Source: Roseiflexaceae bacterium
GTDB lineage: Bacteria; Chloroflexota; Chloroflexia; Chloroflexales; Roseiflexaceae
Assembly (NCBI GenBank): GCA_947474225.1
Contig: CANJHS010000030.1
Location: 1-34,390, forward strand
Direction of reading: 5' to 3'
Length of the DNA stretch: 34,390 nt
Below the pieces are notes generated by a model that worked only from the letters and a program-made list of their open reading frames with translations, ran no database searches and had not been told where the DNA came from. Positions 1-10,500 of this stretch are shown in pieces. Both the position numbers and the translations under genes were made by a program. The stretch's first letter is position 1; the number at the start of each line of letters is the position of its first letter.

Positions 1-144
1 ACCAATACACCAACCAATACACCAACCAATACACCAACCAATACACCAACCAATACACCAACCAATACACCGACCAACACACCGACCAACACACCGACCA
101 ACACACCGACCAATACACCGACCAACACACCGACCAACACACCG
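1..144 (+). repeat. 12-bp tandem repeat, 12 units, coding for (TNTP)n
   Basis: Twelve consecutive 12-bp units of the form ACCAAYACACCR run from the left edge and probably continue beyond it. Read in the frame of the downstream RCC1-repeat domain, every unit encodes Thr-Asn-Thr-Pro. The only differences between units (AAT/AAC and CCA/CCG) are at third codon positions, so all units give the same peptide. The array is therefore a low-complexity linker inside the CDS at 1-960, not an intergenic satellite. Such Thr/Pro-rich linkers usually form extended spacers in secreted or surface proteins. Confidence 0.93.
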
Positions 145-960
145 ACACCCACGATCGTGGTGGTGCGCATCGCGGCAGGGTTGAATCATTCGTTGGCGTA
201 CCGCGACGGTGCATGGAGTGGCTGGGGGAGTAATACGTACGGACAGACCGGTATACCCTCCACAGCGAGTCCGTTGGTTGCCATCGCCGCGTCGCAGAAT
301 CATTCTCTCGGCCTATTGGCGGACGGTACCGTAGTGGGTTGGGGACACAATAATAGTGGTCAAATCACAATTCCGACCTTAACAAATATCATCGCGATTG
401 CTGCGGGGAAAGATCATGGAATTTCGTTGGATGCGAATGGCAACATCACTGGATGGGGGTTAAATGCATCCGGCCAAATCACAATCCCATCCGGATTATG
501 CCCTGTCCAAGCCATCGCAGCGGGTGCGAATCACACGCTGGCGCTGTGTCGTGACGGAACGGTTGTCGGCTGGGGGGATGATAGTTACGGGCAGCGGAGC
601 ATCCCGACTGATTTAGGTACGGTGCGTGCCATCGCTGCAGGAGCAAATCATTCGTTGGCGCTGCTGGCAGACGGAACGGTACGCACGTGGGGCAATGCAG
701 CAGGTGGATTGGCCACAGTACCGGCTGGTGCGACGGGAGTGATAGCCGTGAGTGCAGGGGCAGCGCATAGTGTGGCGTTAACTGCTGCAGGCACCGTGGT
801 CGCCTGGGGAAGTAACAGTAGCGGTCAGACGACGGTCCCCGCGAGTGCCACAGGAATCGTTGCCATCAGTGCCGGATCGAATCATACCCTGGCCATCAAG
901 GCAGATGGAAGCGTGCTTGCCTGGGGTGCAAATGGTGCGGGGCAGTGTAGTATTCCGTAA
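1..960 (+). CDS. RCC1-repeat (beta-propeller) protein, C-terminal part, 5' end outside window
   Basis: The reading frame is open from the first base of the window, so this is the 3' part of a longer gene. It holds a Thr-Asn-Thr-Pro linker (about residues 1-48 of the visible part) and then seven repeats of about 30 residues. Each repeat has the pattern [IV]-[AS]-A-G-x-x-H-[ST]-[LV]-[AG]-L, then D-G-[TS]-V, W-G and G-Q-x-x-[IV]-P. This is the RCC1/BLIP-II type repeat; seven copies are what a closed seven-bladed propeller needs. Bacterial proteins of this class are often secreted and act in binding; no catalytic residues are visible. The GTG at 157 could be called as a start, but the in-frame linker upstream shows the protein begins further left. 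The gene converges on moaC with 56 bp between stop codons. Its function is unknown and the N-terminus (signal peptide, other domains) cannot be seen. Confidence 0.85.
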   Translation, partial: TNTPTNTPTNTPTNTPTNTPTNTPTNTPTNTPTNTPTNTPTNTPTNTPTPTIVVVRIAAGLNHSLAYRDGAWSGWGSNTYGQTGIPSTASPLVAIAASQNHSLGLLADGTVVGWGHNNSGQITIPTLTNIIAIAAGKDHGISLDANGNITGWGLNASGQITIPSGLCPVQAIAAGANHTLALCRDGTVVGWGDDSYGQRSIPTDLGTVRAIAAGANHSLALLADGTVRTWGNAAGGLATVPAGATGVIAVSAGAAHSVALTAAGTVVAWGSNSSGQTTVPASATGIVAISAGSNHTLAIKADGSVLAWGANGAGQCSIP

Positions 961-1016
961 AACATTAGCGTATTCATTCTAAAATTAAGATTTTCGCATT
1001 CGCCCTGTTGGCTTGG

Positions 1017-1463
1017 TCATTCTTTGACTTTGCTGATGAGGCGAATGTTGTGTATCTGCATCGTTTTTTCGACGGCTTTGCACATGTCATAGATAGTCAA
1101 TCCTGCAACAGAGACCGCTGTGAGGGCCTCCATCTCGACGCCGGTCGGCCCGGTCGTTTGGACACGAGCCTGGATGTCGATACCATCGGCACTGGCCGTC
1201 AGCGTGACTTCGATGGCGGTCAACGCCAACGGGTGGCAGAGTGGGATCAGGTCGGCAGTTTTTTTGGCGGCCATGATGCCTGCAATGCGGGCGACTGCCA
1301 GTACATCACCTTTGGGCAATCCTCCGGCGATGATCAAATCACGGGTTTGGGGCGTCATGATCACTTGGGCAGCAGCAATTGCAGTACGCTTCTGGTCAGG
1401 TTTGGTGCCGACGTCGACCATATGGGCGTGGCCAGCGGCATTCAAGTGGGTCAATTCAGGCAT
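1017..1463 (-). CDS. moaC: Cyclic pyranopterin monophosphate synthase MoaC
   Basis: A 148-aa protein of usual MoaC length (E. coli about 160). MoaC converts the 3',8-cyclo-GTP made by MoaA into cyclic pyranopterin monophosphate, the first stable intermediate of molybdenum cofactor synthesis, in the cytoplasm. Family motifs are all present: GLPKGDV with Lys51, [12 protein letters not shown] with His77, and [15 protein letters not shown] followed by YDMCK (Asp126, Lys129). These match the positions of the known catalytic Lys, His, Asp and Lys. The start is the ATG at 1463-1461, preceded on the minus strand by GGGAG (1476-1472) at 8 nt. It is transcribed away from the dcw operon and has no functional link to it; no other moa gene is in the window. 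A 152-codon open frame on the opposite strand is its shadow. Confidence 0.96.
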   Translation of the reverse strand: MPELTHLNAAGHAHMVDVGTKPDQKRTAIAAAQVIMTPQTRDLIIAGGLPKGDVLAVARIAGIMAAKKTADLIPLCHPLALTAIEVTLTASADGIDIQARVQTTGPTGVEMEALTAVSVAGLTIYDMCKAVEKTMQIHNIRLISKVKE

Positions 1464-1507
1464 TAGGGAGGCTCCCGAGTGTTTTACTTAATTTTTTACC
1501 CTGTCAA

Positions 1508-1535
1508 ATTGTACCATTTCTCCCCTTTTTGATAA
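1508..1535 (-). promoter_or_regulatory. Candidate moaC promoter
   Basis: On the minus strand a TACAAT hexamer (1513-1508) is preceded by TGG, which makes an extended -10 element. A weak -35 TTATCA lies at 1535-1530 with a 16-bp spacer. Transcription would start near 1501, about 40 nt before the moaC start codon. The call rests only on the match to the sigma70 consensus. Confidence 0.45.
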
Positions 1536-1542
1536 AAAACTG

Positions 1543-1571
1543 TTGCACACTCTTCATTATGTGCTTATAAT
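1543..1571 (+). promoter_or_regulatory. Promoter of the dcw operon (PmraZ)
   Basis: TTGCAC (1543-1548) and a perfect TATAAT (1566-1571) are separated by 17 bp, close to an ideal sigma70-type promoter. Start of transcription is expected near 1578, immediately before the MraZ boxes, leaving a leader of roughly 68 nt to the mraZ ATG. It is the best-looking promoter upstream of the division genes in the window. Confidence 0.8.
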
Positions 1572-1579
1572 GTTGATAA

Positions 1580-1605
1580 GTGGGGATGAGTGGGGAATAG
1601 TGGGG
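1580..1605 (+). promoter_or_regulatory. MraZ-binding boxes, three GTGGGG direct repeats
   Basis: GTGGGG occurs at 1580-1585, 1590-1595 and 1600-1605, an exact 10-bp period that puts all three on one face of the helix. MraZ proteins of other bacteria bind two to four such G-rich direct repeats in front of mraZ and regulate the dcw operon. Here the boxes overlap the predicted start of transcription, which suits autorepression by blocking RNA polymerase. Their location and the adjacent mraZ gene make the assignment strong. Confidence 0.85.
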
Positions 1606-1645
1606 CAAGTCACCTGCAAATGGTGAGGCCACTCATGAGGGTCGC

Positions 1646-2080
1646 ATGTTTCTCGGCGAACACGAGTATTCCATCGACGACAAAAACCGCATGGCCATAC
1701 CGGCACGTTACCGCACGCTTGTGGGTGATGGGCTAGTGATGACGCGTGGGTTCGATGCGTGTGTGATGGGCATACCGATGAACGTCTGGCGCATTTTGGC
1801 CGAGCAAGTGAGTGGGTTGCCACCGAGTGACCCCAATACCCGCAATCTGCAACGTCTGCTGTTTTCGGCGGCCACCGAGTGTGACCTCGACAAACAGGGG
1901 CGTATTTTGTTGCCACAGACTTTGCGCGACTATGCAGATGTGCGCGAGTCCAATGTCTTCATCGTCGGGGTCAACAAATACTTCGAGATTTGGTCACCAC
2001 AACGCTGGCAAGAGCGTGTGACCGCGATGGACTCCGGTAGTGATCACCTCTTCGCCCAATTGACCAGCATAAAGATATAA
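1646..2080 (+). CDS. mraZ: Transcriptional regulator MraZ
   Basis: A 144-aa protein with the two SpoVT/AbrB-like MraZ domains. The signature D-x-x-x-R motif occurs twice, in DDKNRMAIPARYR near the N-terminus and DKQGRILLPQTLR in the second half. The opening MFLGEHEYSID is typical of the family. MraZ forms a ring-shaped oligomer that binds repeats upstream of its own gene; in E. coli it represses the dcw operon. The start at 1646 is preceded by GAGGG at a rather short spacing of 4 nt. As first gene of the operon, directly behind its own putative boxes at 1580-1605, it probably controls the expression of everything downstream, including the NTPase/protease block. Confidence 0.96.
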   Translation: MFLGEHEYSIDDKNRMAIPARYRTLVGDGLVMTRGFDACVMGIPMNVWRILAEQVSGLPPSDPNTRNLQRLLFSAATECDLDKQGRILLPQTLRDYADVRESNVFIVGVNKYFEIWSPQRWQERVTAMDSGSDHLFAQLTSIKI

Positions 2081-2082
2081 AT

Positions 2083-2982
2083 ATGCAGATCTTCCAGCAC
2101 ACATCGGTGCTCATGGACGAAGCAATGACGTTGCTCGAGCCACAGCGTGGGGGGACGTATATCGATGGGACGTTGGGCGGCGGCGGACATGCCGCGGCCG
2201 TATTGGCACGTGCACCGCAGTCGAGCACGCTTATCGGTATTGAACTCGACCCTGCGGCAATTGCTGCAGCAGATACCGTGCTTTCACCATATGCGCCACG
2301 CTATCGCATCGTACGCGGTAACTTTGCCGATCTCGCCGGGATTTGCCGTCGGGCAGGCGTTGAGAGTGTGGCAGGGATTCTGCTCGATATCGGCGTTTCA
2401 TCCCATCAGCTTGATACTCCTGAGCGGGGTTTTTCGTTCAAATATCCCGCAGCCCTCGACATGCGTCTCGATCCTGATGCTCCTGTCGATGCAGCACATA
2501 TTGTCAACACCTACAGCGAAACAGCGTTGGCCGATGTCATATTCCAATACGGCGAAGAACGTGCCTCACGGCGCATCGCCAAAATGATTGTTGCCCAACG
2601 CAAGAGCGCTCCCATTACAACGACCACCGAATTGGCAGATTTGGTTGCCCATGCACTCGGCGGCAAGCGTGGCAAAATCCACCCTGCGACACGGACATTC
2701 CAGGCATTGCGAATAGCCGTCAACGGCGAGTTGGATGTGCTCAGCACGGTCATTCCCGCTGCGCTTGAGCTATTGGGTCCGGGTGGACGGCTGGTCATCA
2801 TCAGCTTTCATTCACTCGAGGATCGGATAGTCAAACATGCCTTTCGCGATGCATGTACGCAACAGTTGACACGCCGCTATCGATTACTGACCAAACACCC
2901 ACTGACCGCGAGTGATGCAGAGCTCGCGGTCAATCCGCGCAGTCGGAGTGCCAAGATGCGGGCAATCGAATTTGTAGGCTAG
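2083..2982 (+). CDS. rsmH: 16S rRNA (cytosine1402-N4)-methyltransferase RsmH
   Basis: A 299-aa SAM-dependent methyltransferase (also called MraW), near the E. coli length of 313. It methylates N4 of C1402 in the decoding centre of 16S rRNA. Visible motifs are the SAM-binding TYIDGTLGGGGH near residue 30, LLDIGVSSHQLDTPERGFSF, the FQALRIAVNGEL segment, and GRLVIISFHSLEDRIVK near the C-terminus. Its start lies 2 nt after the mraZ stop with no clear Shine-Dalgarno sequence, so translation is probably coupled to mraZ. The mraZ-rsmH pair is the standard head of a dcw cluster. Confidence 0.97.
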   Translation: MQIFQHTSVLMDEAMTLLEPQRGGTYIDGTLGGGGHAAAVLARAPQSSTLIGIELDPAAIAAADTVLSPYAPRYRIVRGNFADLAGICRRAGVESVAGILLDIGVSSHQLDTPERGFSFKYPAALDMRLDPDAPVDAAHIVNTYSETALADVIFQYGEERASRRIAKMIVAQRKSAPITTTTELADLVAHALGGKRGKIHPATRTFQALRIAVNGELDVLSTVIPAALELLGPGGRLVIISFHSLEDRIVKHAFRDACTQQLTRRYRLLTKHPLTASDAELAVNPRSRSAKMRAIEFVG

Positions 2983-2994
2983 ACGGAGGGGCTG

Positions 2995-4155
2995 ATGAAC
3001 GCAACAATCGATCAACTCAGACGTGACCACGCCGTTGATGCAACGGGGACGCCTTTTCATATCCCACCGTATCGGATGGGGCATGCACTCGTGCGCGCGC
3101 AGTCTTTACTGGGATTTGTTGCGCAGGTAGTGCGTGCGGGCGTCGCGCTCGCCATGACGCACTTCCTGATTGTCGCAGCGCATTCTGGCATGTGGTACGC
3201 CGTGATTCCAGTTGTCTATTTCGCACTGAGTCTGGTTGCCCCACAAATAGCACGACTCAAAGCCCCTGCACTCATGGTATCGGATTGTCTCTTTGCGCTG
3301 TTTTTTGTGAATCTGACGGGCGGAATCGCAAGCCCGTACCTTCTGTTGATGGTGGCATTGGTGCCATTGGCGATGCTTTCTGACGGCCTACGGGGGAGCG
3401 TGATGGCGGCGTGTCTGGGCTTGTTGGCCGTGCTTGTGAGCGGTGTTGTGGCTTTGCCTACGGTGTCATCTACACTGCCGATTGCGTTGCTGAGTCTGTT
3501 TGTCTGTGGGGTAGCCTGTGGGTGGCTGAGTGCGATGGCCGAGCGCCTGCTGCAGTACATCTGTACCGGCGTTCAATCAGGCTTAGGTTCGATGCCACGC
3601 CCGGCGCAGACAAAACACCACCCCGAATGGGCTGGTGATGTCGAACAATTGCTCAAAATCAGCGACGCGCATCAACTCTTGCATGCAGCCAAACAATACG
3701 CTCGTGGGATAGCCAATTGCCCGGTCGACATCCAGGTCGGCACCATGCGGATGGGGAGCGTCGGCAGCGAAGCAACCCGCATCGTCTGCGAGGCAGCACG
3801 GCAACGTGTCGTACTGACGGTACATACTCCCCCGGCGACGTTGGCTGCGCCACTCACCGCTCATCTGCGTGTGATTGGACATATCGTCGCGCGGCAGTGG
3901 AATGTGCCGATGCAGATTGTCGAGGCCGTCGATGTGACCCCTACTACGCCAATCCTTGCCAGTGTCTCGACATGCGACACGCTCGATATCGCTGGCATCG
4001 AGAACGCAATGGCAATCATCGAAGAAACTGCGACCCCGACGACCCCGCTCCAACGCATGGTCTTGACGGCTATGTTGCCCGACCCTGGCGAGATACCCGC
4101 AAAGCGTCGTACCCGCGCCAATGCCGATCAGTCGCAGCTCGATTTGTGGATTTAG
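2995..4155 (+). CDS. Six-TM membrane protein resembling a sensor kinase input domain, no kinase
   Basis: A 386-aa protein of unknown function. Six hydrophobic segments are visible at about residues 41-61, 66-85, 92-108, 112-128, 133-155 and 161-180. The loop LTGGIASPY between TM3 and TM4 resembles the GG-x-x-SP signature of 6-TM sensory domains in some histidine kinases. The remaining 200 residues look soluble and contain no recognisable H-box, ATPase (N/G box) or GGDEF/EAL motif, so it is not an ordinary kinase. The start at 2995 has a good GGAGGGG ribosome site. It follows rsmH by 12 nt and is the first of four genes not usual in dcw clusters (2995-13795). It could sense a membrane or envelope signal or anchor the cytoplasmic partners encoded next; this is inferred from context only. 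Confidence 0.75.
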   Translation: MNATIDQLRRDHAVDATGTPFHIPPYRMGHALVRAQSLLGFVAQVVRAGVALAMTHFLIVAAHSGMWYAVIPVVYFALSLVAPQIARLKAPALMVSDCLFALFFVNLTGGIASPYLLLMVALVPLAMLSDGLRGSVMAACLGLLAVLVSGVVALPTVSSTLPIALLSLFVCGVACGWLSAMAERLLQYICTGVQSGLGSMPRPAQTKHHPEWAGDVEQLLKISDAHQLLHAAKQYARGIANCPVDIQVGTMRMGSVGSEATRIVCEAARQRVVLTVHTPPATLAAPLTAHLRVIGHIVARQWNVPMQIVEAVDVTPTTPILASVSTCDTLDIAGIENAMAIIEETATPTTPLQRMVLTAMLPDPGEIPAKRRTRANADQSQLDLWI

Positions 4156-4159
4156 CCAA

Positions 4160-4519
4160 ATGGAAGCACGAATCGTGATGCAAACAAGTCAACTGATGGA
4201 TCGACTGCAGCAGGTGCAACTATTCATGGCGGGCATTTTCTTCATTTGCGGAGTCATCATGCTGATTGGCGGCATGTCCATTGTGATGAATCGAATATAC
4301 CGCGAGACGATGCGCATGATGTCGGCGCAATCTGGGCGGCTCCAAGGCAAATCACTCATCGACTTGGGCATCCCAGCTGCCATCGAGACCACGTTATCAC
4401 TGGCGTCGGTAGTCAGCCGCTTGTTGCACACCGCACTGGGTATCGGCATTTTTTTGGCAGTCATGGGGGCTGCGATATGCACGGCGAGCTTCTGGATGAC
4501 GACGCAGATAATGCGGTAG
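4160..4519 (+). CDS. Small two-TM membrane protein
   Basis: A 119-aa protein with two hydrophobic helices at about residues 21-43 and 89-113, joined by a polar, partly helical stretch of about 45 residues. It matches no family I recognise. The frame is open from 4121, but that would overlap the upstream gene; ATG at 4160 lies 4 nt after the upstream stop and suits coupled translation. ATG at 4178, with GGAAG 11 nt ahead, is an alternative start. It is sandwiched between the six-TM protein and the giant NTPase-TPR gene, so a role as membrane partner or receptor for one of them is plausible but unproven. Confidence 0.68.
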   Translation: MEARIVMQTSQLMDRLQQVQLFMAGIFFICGVIMLIGGMSIVMNRIYRETMRMMSAQSGRLQGKSLIDLGIPAAIETTLSLASVVSRLLHTALGIGIFLAVMGAAICTASFWMTTQIMR

Positions 4520-4526
4520 GGGATTG

Positions 4527-7500
4527 ATGAACGACACGACGACGTGGCTGAAAACATATTTTCATGCCTTGGCAGCACACCCTGCGAGTACCGCAGTGCG
4601 TGGGTTGCCGTCGTTGTCTTTGGCACACGAAGGAACCGAGCGGAGCCGAGCCAATCCATTCAGTCTGCGCCAAGTGCTCGATCAGCAGGCACGGGTGCTC
4701 GTCGTCGGTCCTCCCGGGTCAGGCAAGAGCAGCTGTCTGCTCCAGACCGCACTCCAACTCGCCGATGCACATCTGACTGATGGGCGTGCCAGCAAGTCCA
4801 AACAACAGGCACTCGTGCCGCTCTATGTTGACCTCGGCCGCTATCGTGATTCACTCGAACAGACGATCGCAGATTGCTATAGCGTCCCTGCACTACCCAC
4901 CTGGCGTGAATTTGCCAGCATGCCGGTAGTGTTGTTTGTCGATGGCCTCGAACAGCTCCCTTCGGCAATCCAACTGACGGCGCTGTCGCATATTGCTGCG
5001 TTGATGAGCACGATGGGCCCGCAGGCACGTTGGGTGTTGTCGTGTCGCAGTGAGGCCTTGCCGCTCTTCCGTCCATGGTTCAGCACTGCAGAAGTGCGCA
5101 CCCTGCGACCGCTTTCACCCAAAGACATCATCGCTGCAACCCGTGCGCGCTGTGGTGATGCCGTCGCAGCTGCAGTCGAGCAGGACGATGCCGTGATTGC
5201 ATTGGCGAGTCGACCACGCTGGTTGGCGACGTTTTTACCGCTCCAGAGTAGCGGCGCATATGCAGGAGTGGCGTTCCGGAGCCGCTGGATGTGGGATTGG
5301 ATGGCTGCCACGTTGACTGCGGTCGATACGCAACCTGCCTCGGCACTTGCACTGTTGGTCAATCTGAATCAGCAATTCGGTGAACAAAGCGACTCGTGGG
5401 CCTTGGTTGATGTGGTGTTGCGCTTACGCATCGGGGGACAAAATACCGCCACGCTGGCACAACAGCTCCTCGGTGCGCCTGCGAGTGAAGGCGACATCAT
5501 TGCGTTGCGTGGGTTGGTTGCTGCAGGCATTATCCATTTTGACTACGAACACCAGTCGTTGTCGTACCTCCACCCGATGATACGTTCGGTGGTGCGCGCC
5601 AAACAATGGAATCAGCAGCCCCCCGCCGAGTGGAGCGTGACACAGATTGGCAGTGACGATGATGCGCTGGCAATGGCTGTTGATATGAGCGAAAACCGCG
5701 CTGCGGTATTGCGTCGCCTGTTCGAGCTGGGCATGATTCGGCCGGCAGTCAAGGCTATGCTTAATGGCGGCGAACACGAACGCATCGATAGTCTGCTCCA
5801 ATCTGCAGGGGTCAAAACAGCTAGTATGCGGATTGCGGTTGCAGATATTTTGCAACAAGAAGGTGCGCTTGGGCATGCCCGGGCCCAGCTCGAAGGCATC
5901 TCGGGCGAGCAGCGCCAGGATGTCGATGTAGTGCGCCGCATCGCCGAACTCGCTGTGTCGCAAAGCGATTGGACGGCTGCAGTCCAAGCGTATGAGTTGC
6001 TCTGCTCACTGCAACCGAATGACTTGACCGCACGCACCCAGCTGGGAATCGCATACGGCAAGCTCGGTTCGCTCGATGCCGCAGCAAAATCTCTGCAATC
6101 GCTGATGAGCATCTTCCGCCGGCAAAGTGCAGCCGTTGCCCATGAACTCGGGCAGATTTATGTGCGTCAACAGGATTACCCTGCTGCGTTGACTGCCTAT
6201 GATCAAGCATTAGCCGAGGTACAAGACGATCCGGCTCTCTACCGTGCCAAAGGTCAGGTGCTCGAATCATTACAGCGCTATGACGATGCCAATGCCTTGT
6301 TGCAGGGTGCGCTCGGTCGCTTTGGTGACCATCCGGATTTGTTGGCTGCACTCGGTCGGGTCAGCCTCGAGCGGGGTGATCCTGCGAAGGCACAGTATTA
6401 CCTCGACAAATCGATTGCACTCGCCCCGAACGATGCCTACAGTCACGCTGCGTTAGGTCGGGTGCGTACCATCAATGGCGATCTCCACGGCGCACTGACG
6501 GCAATGCAACGGGCAGTGGCTCTTGAACCAAATGATGAATCGCTGTACATTGCGCTCGGCGTTGCCAATGCGGCTGTTGGCGATACCGAAGCTGCGGTTG
6601 GTTCCCTCCGCAGAGCGGTAGCAATCGCGCCCAAGAGCATCACCGCCCAACGCCAGTTAGCGCGGCAGTTGCAGGCGCATGGAGCGAGTGACGAAGCGGT
6701 GCATGTCGTGCGGAGTGCGATCGGTCGGTCAAGTACCGATGCCGAATTGCACAGTGATCTCGCCGGTTTGCTCTGGCAGCGTGGCGAGTACGATGCAGCA
6801 CTTGCGACCTACCGCAAAGCAATTACGTTGACGCCGCACCAGAGTACGCACATGCACACCATGGCCAAAGCGCTCAGCGACGTCGGTCGCTTGCGCGAGG
6901 CTGCAGATGTGTATAACAAAGCTATCGGTATCGATGCTGACAATGTGGCATTACTCATCGATGCCATTCGCGTGTATGAACAGTTGGGACACATCGAGCA
7001 GGGCGATGCGCTGATTCAACGAGCACTGATCCATCACGGTGAAGACGCTCGCCTCCTACGTACTGCAGCTGGCTTTGCAATGCGGCGCGGTAGACTCAAG
7101 CGGGCACGCTCGTATCTGGCCAAAGCCCTCTGGCAAAACCGTCACGACGACGCAACCTGGTTGCAAACCGCACAGTTACATATCGCAGAACGCGCCTGGA
7201 AGCCAGCAATCGCCGCGGTGCGCGCCATCAGTGATGTGATGCACAACCCACATGCGCTCGACCTCCTTGGTCAGGCGCTCGCAGGGGCCGGCAAATTTGA
7301 CGAAGCAACCAACACCTTCGAACAAGCCCTGCGGCAGAACCCCGAGTCTGCTTCGACGTTGTTGGCGTATTCCAAATCGATGGCACAAAACGGACGTTTC
7401 GACTATGCGTATGAACAAGCGCGCAAGGCGTACCTTATTCATTCCACTGATATCGACGTTATCCTGCAAATGGCACGGATGGGCTTACAAACCAATCGCT

Positions 7501-10500
7501 CGAGCGAAGCATTGGAACTCCTCGACACTGCCACCCAGCATGCACCACAACGTGTCGATGTGCTGAGCACGCGGAGCCGGGCATTGCAGCAGCATGGCCT
7601 GTTCGATCAGGCCTTGGCAGTAGCGCGGACTGCATTGAGTATTGACAGTCAGTCAATTGATGCAATTGTTGCGTGTGCTGCGGCGTTCCTGGGGGTACAG
7701 CGCCATCAAGAGGCGCGTGATTTGTACGCCCAAGCTGCCCAACTTGATCCCAATCAACCCGACGTGCTGGCTGGTCTGCGTGATGCTGCCCTGCTCGCTG
7801 ATGATTTGTCGAGTGCTGCTGACGCTGCGCAACGCCTGGTTGCACTCGCACCTAAGTCGGCCGAGCACCATCTGCGCTTGGGCGAAGTGTTGATTGCCAT
7901 CGGCGTCCCCGAAGCAGCAATCATTGAACTGCAGCAAGCACTCGACCTCGAGCGCAATGCACCCCCAACCAAGAGCGCCGAACACCCACTGCGTGGGACT
8001 GCGTATGCACGCATGAGTGCTGCCTACGCCAAGAGTACGCGCTGGTCCGAAGCCCGCGAATGTGCCGAACACGCTATCCAGGCCGATGCAGGGTTGCCCG
8101 AACACCATGCCTTGTTGGGTGATGCACTGCTTGGTCTGGGTCAACGGGTGTCGGCGGTAACCAGCTATCGGAGCGCAGTGTCGCTTCGTCCCGACTATGC
8201 ACCGTGGCAATTCATCCTGGGTCATCTCCTCCATCAGACTGGTGCAGACCGCGAGGCAGTCGGCGCCCTCAAAAAAGCGGTCACGTTGACTGACCGGCCG
8301 GATTATCACCACGCCTTGGGGTTGGCTCATCTTGCGTTGGGAGAAAGTAAGCAGGCGATTGCAGCCATCGAACATGCTATCAAACAGCGACCCGATGCGC
8401 TCCATTGGCGTGCGGACTTGGCGGACGTCCATGCCCAACGCGGCTGGTATAAAGAAGCAATCAACGAAATCGACCGTGCGCTCGATATCGCAGGTGACCA
8501 CCCCGCACTGTGGCGTAAACGTGCCGAATTGCTGCTCCGCAATAATCAAGTCGACGATGCCTCGGCAGATATCATCGAGGCGCTGCGACGTGACGGCAAT
8601 GACGTCAAATCTCTGACCCTGATGTCACAAATCATGCTCCAGAGCGATAGTCTCGATCGCGCCTTAGAAGCCGCAGAACGGGCTGTCTCAGTCCTCCCCG
8701 ACGACGCCCACGCACGGCATCAACTAGCGACGGTGTTTACGACGCTTGGGCGCGATGGTGAGGCAATCCCGCATATGATTGCCGCACTGCGCCTACGCGA
8801 CCAACAGTTTGATTGGTGGGTCGAGCTAGCCGACAATTACGAGGCAGTCCACGATTTGCCCAATGCCGCCCAGTGCATGTCCCACGCAGTCGAGCTCTGT
8901 CCGAGTGATGTCAACTTGGCCTATCGATACGGTGTGTTGGCATTCCAGTCTGGTGAATACGAAATCGCAGAGGCCGAATTGCAGCGGGTGGTAACCGCAA
9001 TGCCTACCTCGGCGCCGGCGATAGCCTGCCTCGCCGATGTTGCCCTGGCACAAGGCCGATTCGCTGATGCGTACAGCCTGGCCCGTCGCGCCGTCGATTT
9101 GCAGGCACAGGTCAGTGAACATTGGCGTGTTTTTGCACGAGTTCTGCGTGAACAACGCGAATACGAAAAAGCCCTGGCAGCCGCCCGCAATGCCTATGAA
9201 CTCGAACGTGACTATGCACCATCTGCCTTGATGTATGGTCTGCTGCTGCTTGATTTTGAGCTTGTAGAAGATGCAGTTCCCGTTTTTGCGGCTGCAGTCA
9301 ATGCAGATCCGAGCCAAGCGGTCTATCACATGTGCTTGGGGATGGCACAACGCCAACTCACGCCGCTGGCCAAGGACTTCGAGGCATTCGTCAGTCAACC
9401 GGCTGCAATTCATGTCAAGTTAACTGCAGCATTGCAGTCGTTCGACCGGGCGTTAACGCTCGAAGGCGACAATCCGCGCTGCTTCTTTGAACGTGGTATC
9501 GTGCTGCAAATGCTCGAGCGTCACGGTGAGGCTGTATCGACATTTGATGCGGCGGCCGCATTGCAGGGTGACGTCCACCCCCGACAACTCAGCGGAGATG
9601 CAAGCGACGCCAGCGCACTCGACAAAAACGACCTCGCTGCACACATTCGCCAGCGGCGCGCATTGTCATTGGTGTTGATTGGCCGTGCCGCTGAAGCCAT
9701 GACAGACATGCGCTATGTCTTGGCAGTTGCACCGTTGTCGATGCATGACCAATACATCTACGGTCGCGTCGCCTATCTTGCCGGTGATTTGAACGAAGCA
9801 TTGAGTGCGTTGGCTCCGGCAGCCGCAAGTATGCCCGAATCAGCGGTCGTCCAGCAATGGTATGGCATGTTACTGCTCAAACGTGGTGCACTCAAAGAAG
9901 CCACGCCAGTGCTCGAACTCGCGAATGAATTGCAGCCGGGCAATGGTCCCATCAATGCAGCCCTGCGTGATTCCTATTTGGCCGAAAACCGGATCGACCG
10001 GGCGATTAGTGCCGCTCACCGGGCGACGCGCTTTGATAGCGGCAATCCCGACAATCATTACCAATTGGCGAAACTCTATGTCGATACGCATCGCCTGCGC
10101 GAGGCTCGCAATGCAGTAATGGCGGCGATTGCCCTCAAAAATGACGTGGTCTCGTGGCATATGTTGTTGGGCGATATCTGTCAACAAATGGGTATGTTCG
10201 ACAACGCCCGGAGCGCCTATCTGAGTGCGACTGCCCTCGACCCCGAAGGTACCAAGCCACTGTATGCACTGTCGCATCTCTTGGTGCTACAGGGTCGTAT
10301 CAACGAGGCGATTACGAACCTCGAGCAGGTGCTCCTCCGTGACCCCGAAAACGCCAGTTGGCACTATGAACTCGGCCAACTGTATGAACAACGAGGAGAT
10401 CGCCCTGCGGCGCTCGAAGCGTATCGCCGTGCGGTGGAATTCGGTGGGGACAAGGCGCAGTACTACCGTGAACTCGCCAAACTCGAGGCGAAAATTGCCC

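Noticed and set aside
1-144. CRISPR-like or satellite array
   Set aside because: The period is 12 bp without spacers, and the repeat is in frame with the RCC1 domain, so it is coding.
961-1016. Bidirectional terminator between the RCC1-repeat gene and moaC
   Set aside because: No inverted repeat of useful length was found in the 56-bp gap.
1008-1466. 152-codon open frame opposite moaC
   Set aside because: It is an antisense shadow. The minus strand gives a full MoaC with all catalytic residues; the plus-strand translation resembles nothing and has no ribosome site.
7653-8549. 298-codon minus-strand open frame inside the giant TPR gene
   Set aside because: The plus strand has continuous TPR periodicity here. 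The antisense product has no recognisable motif, and long antisense frames are expected in GC-rich genes.
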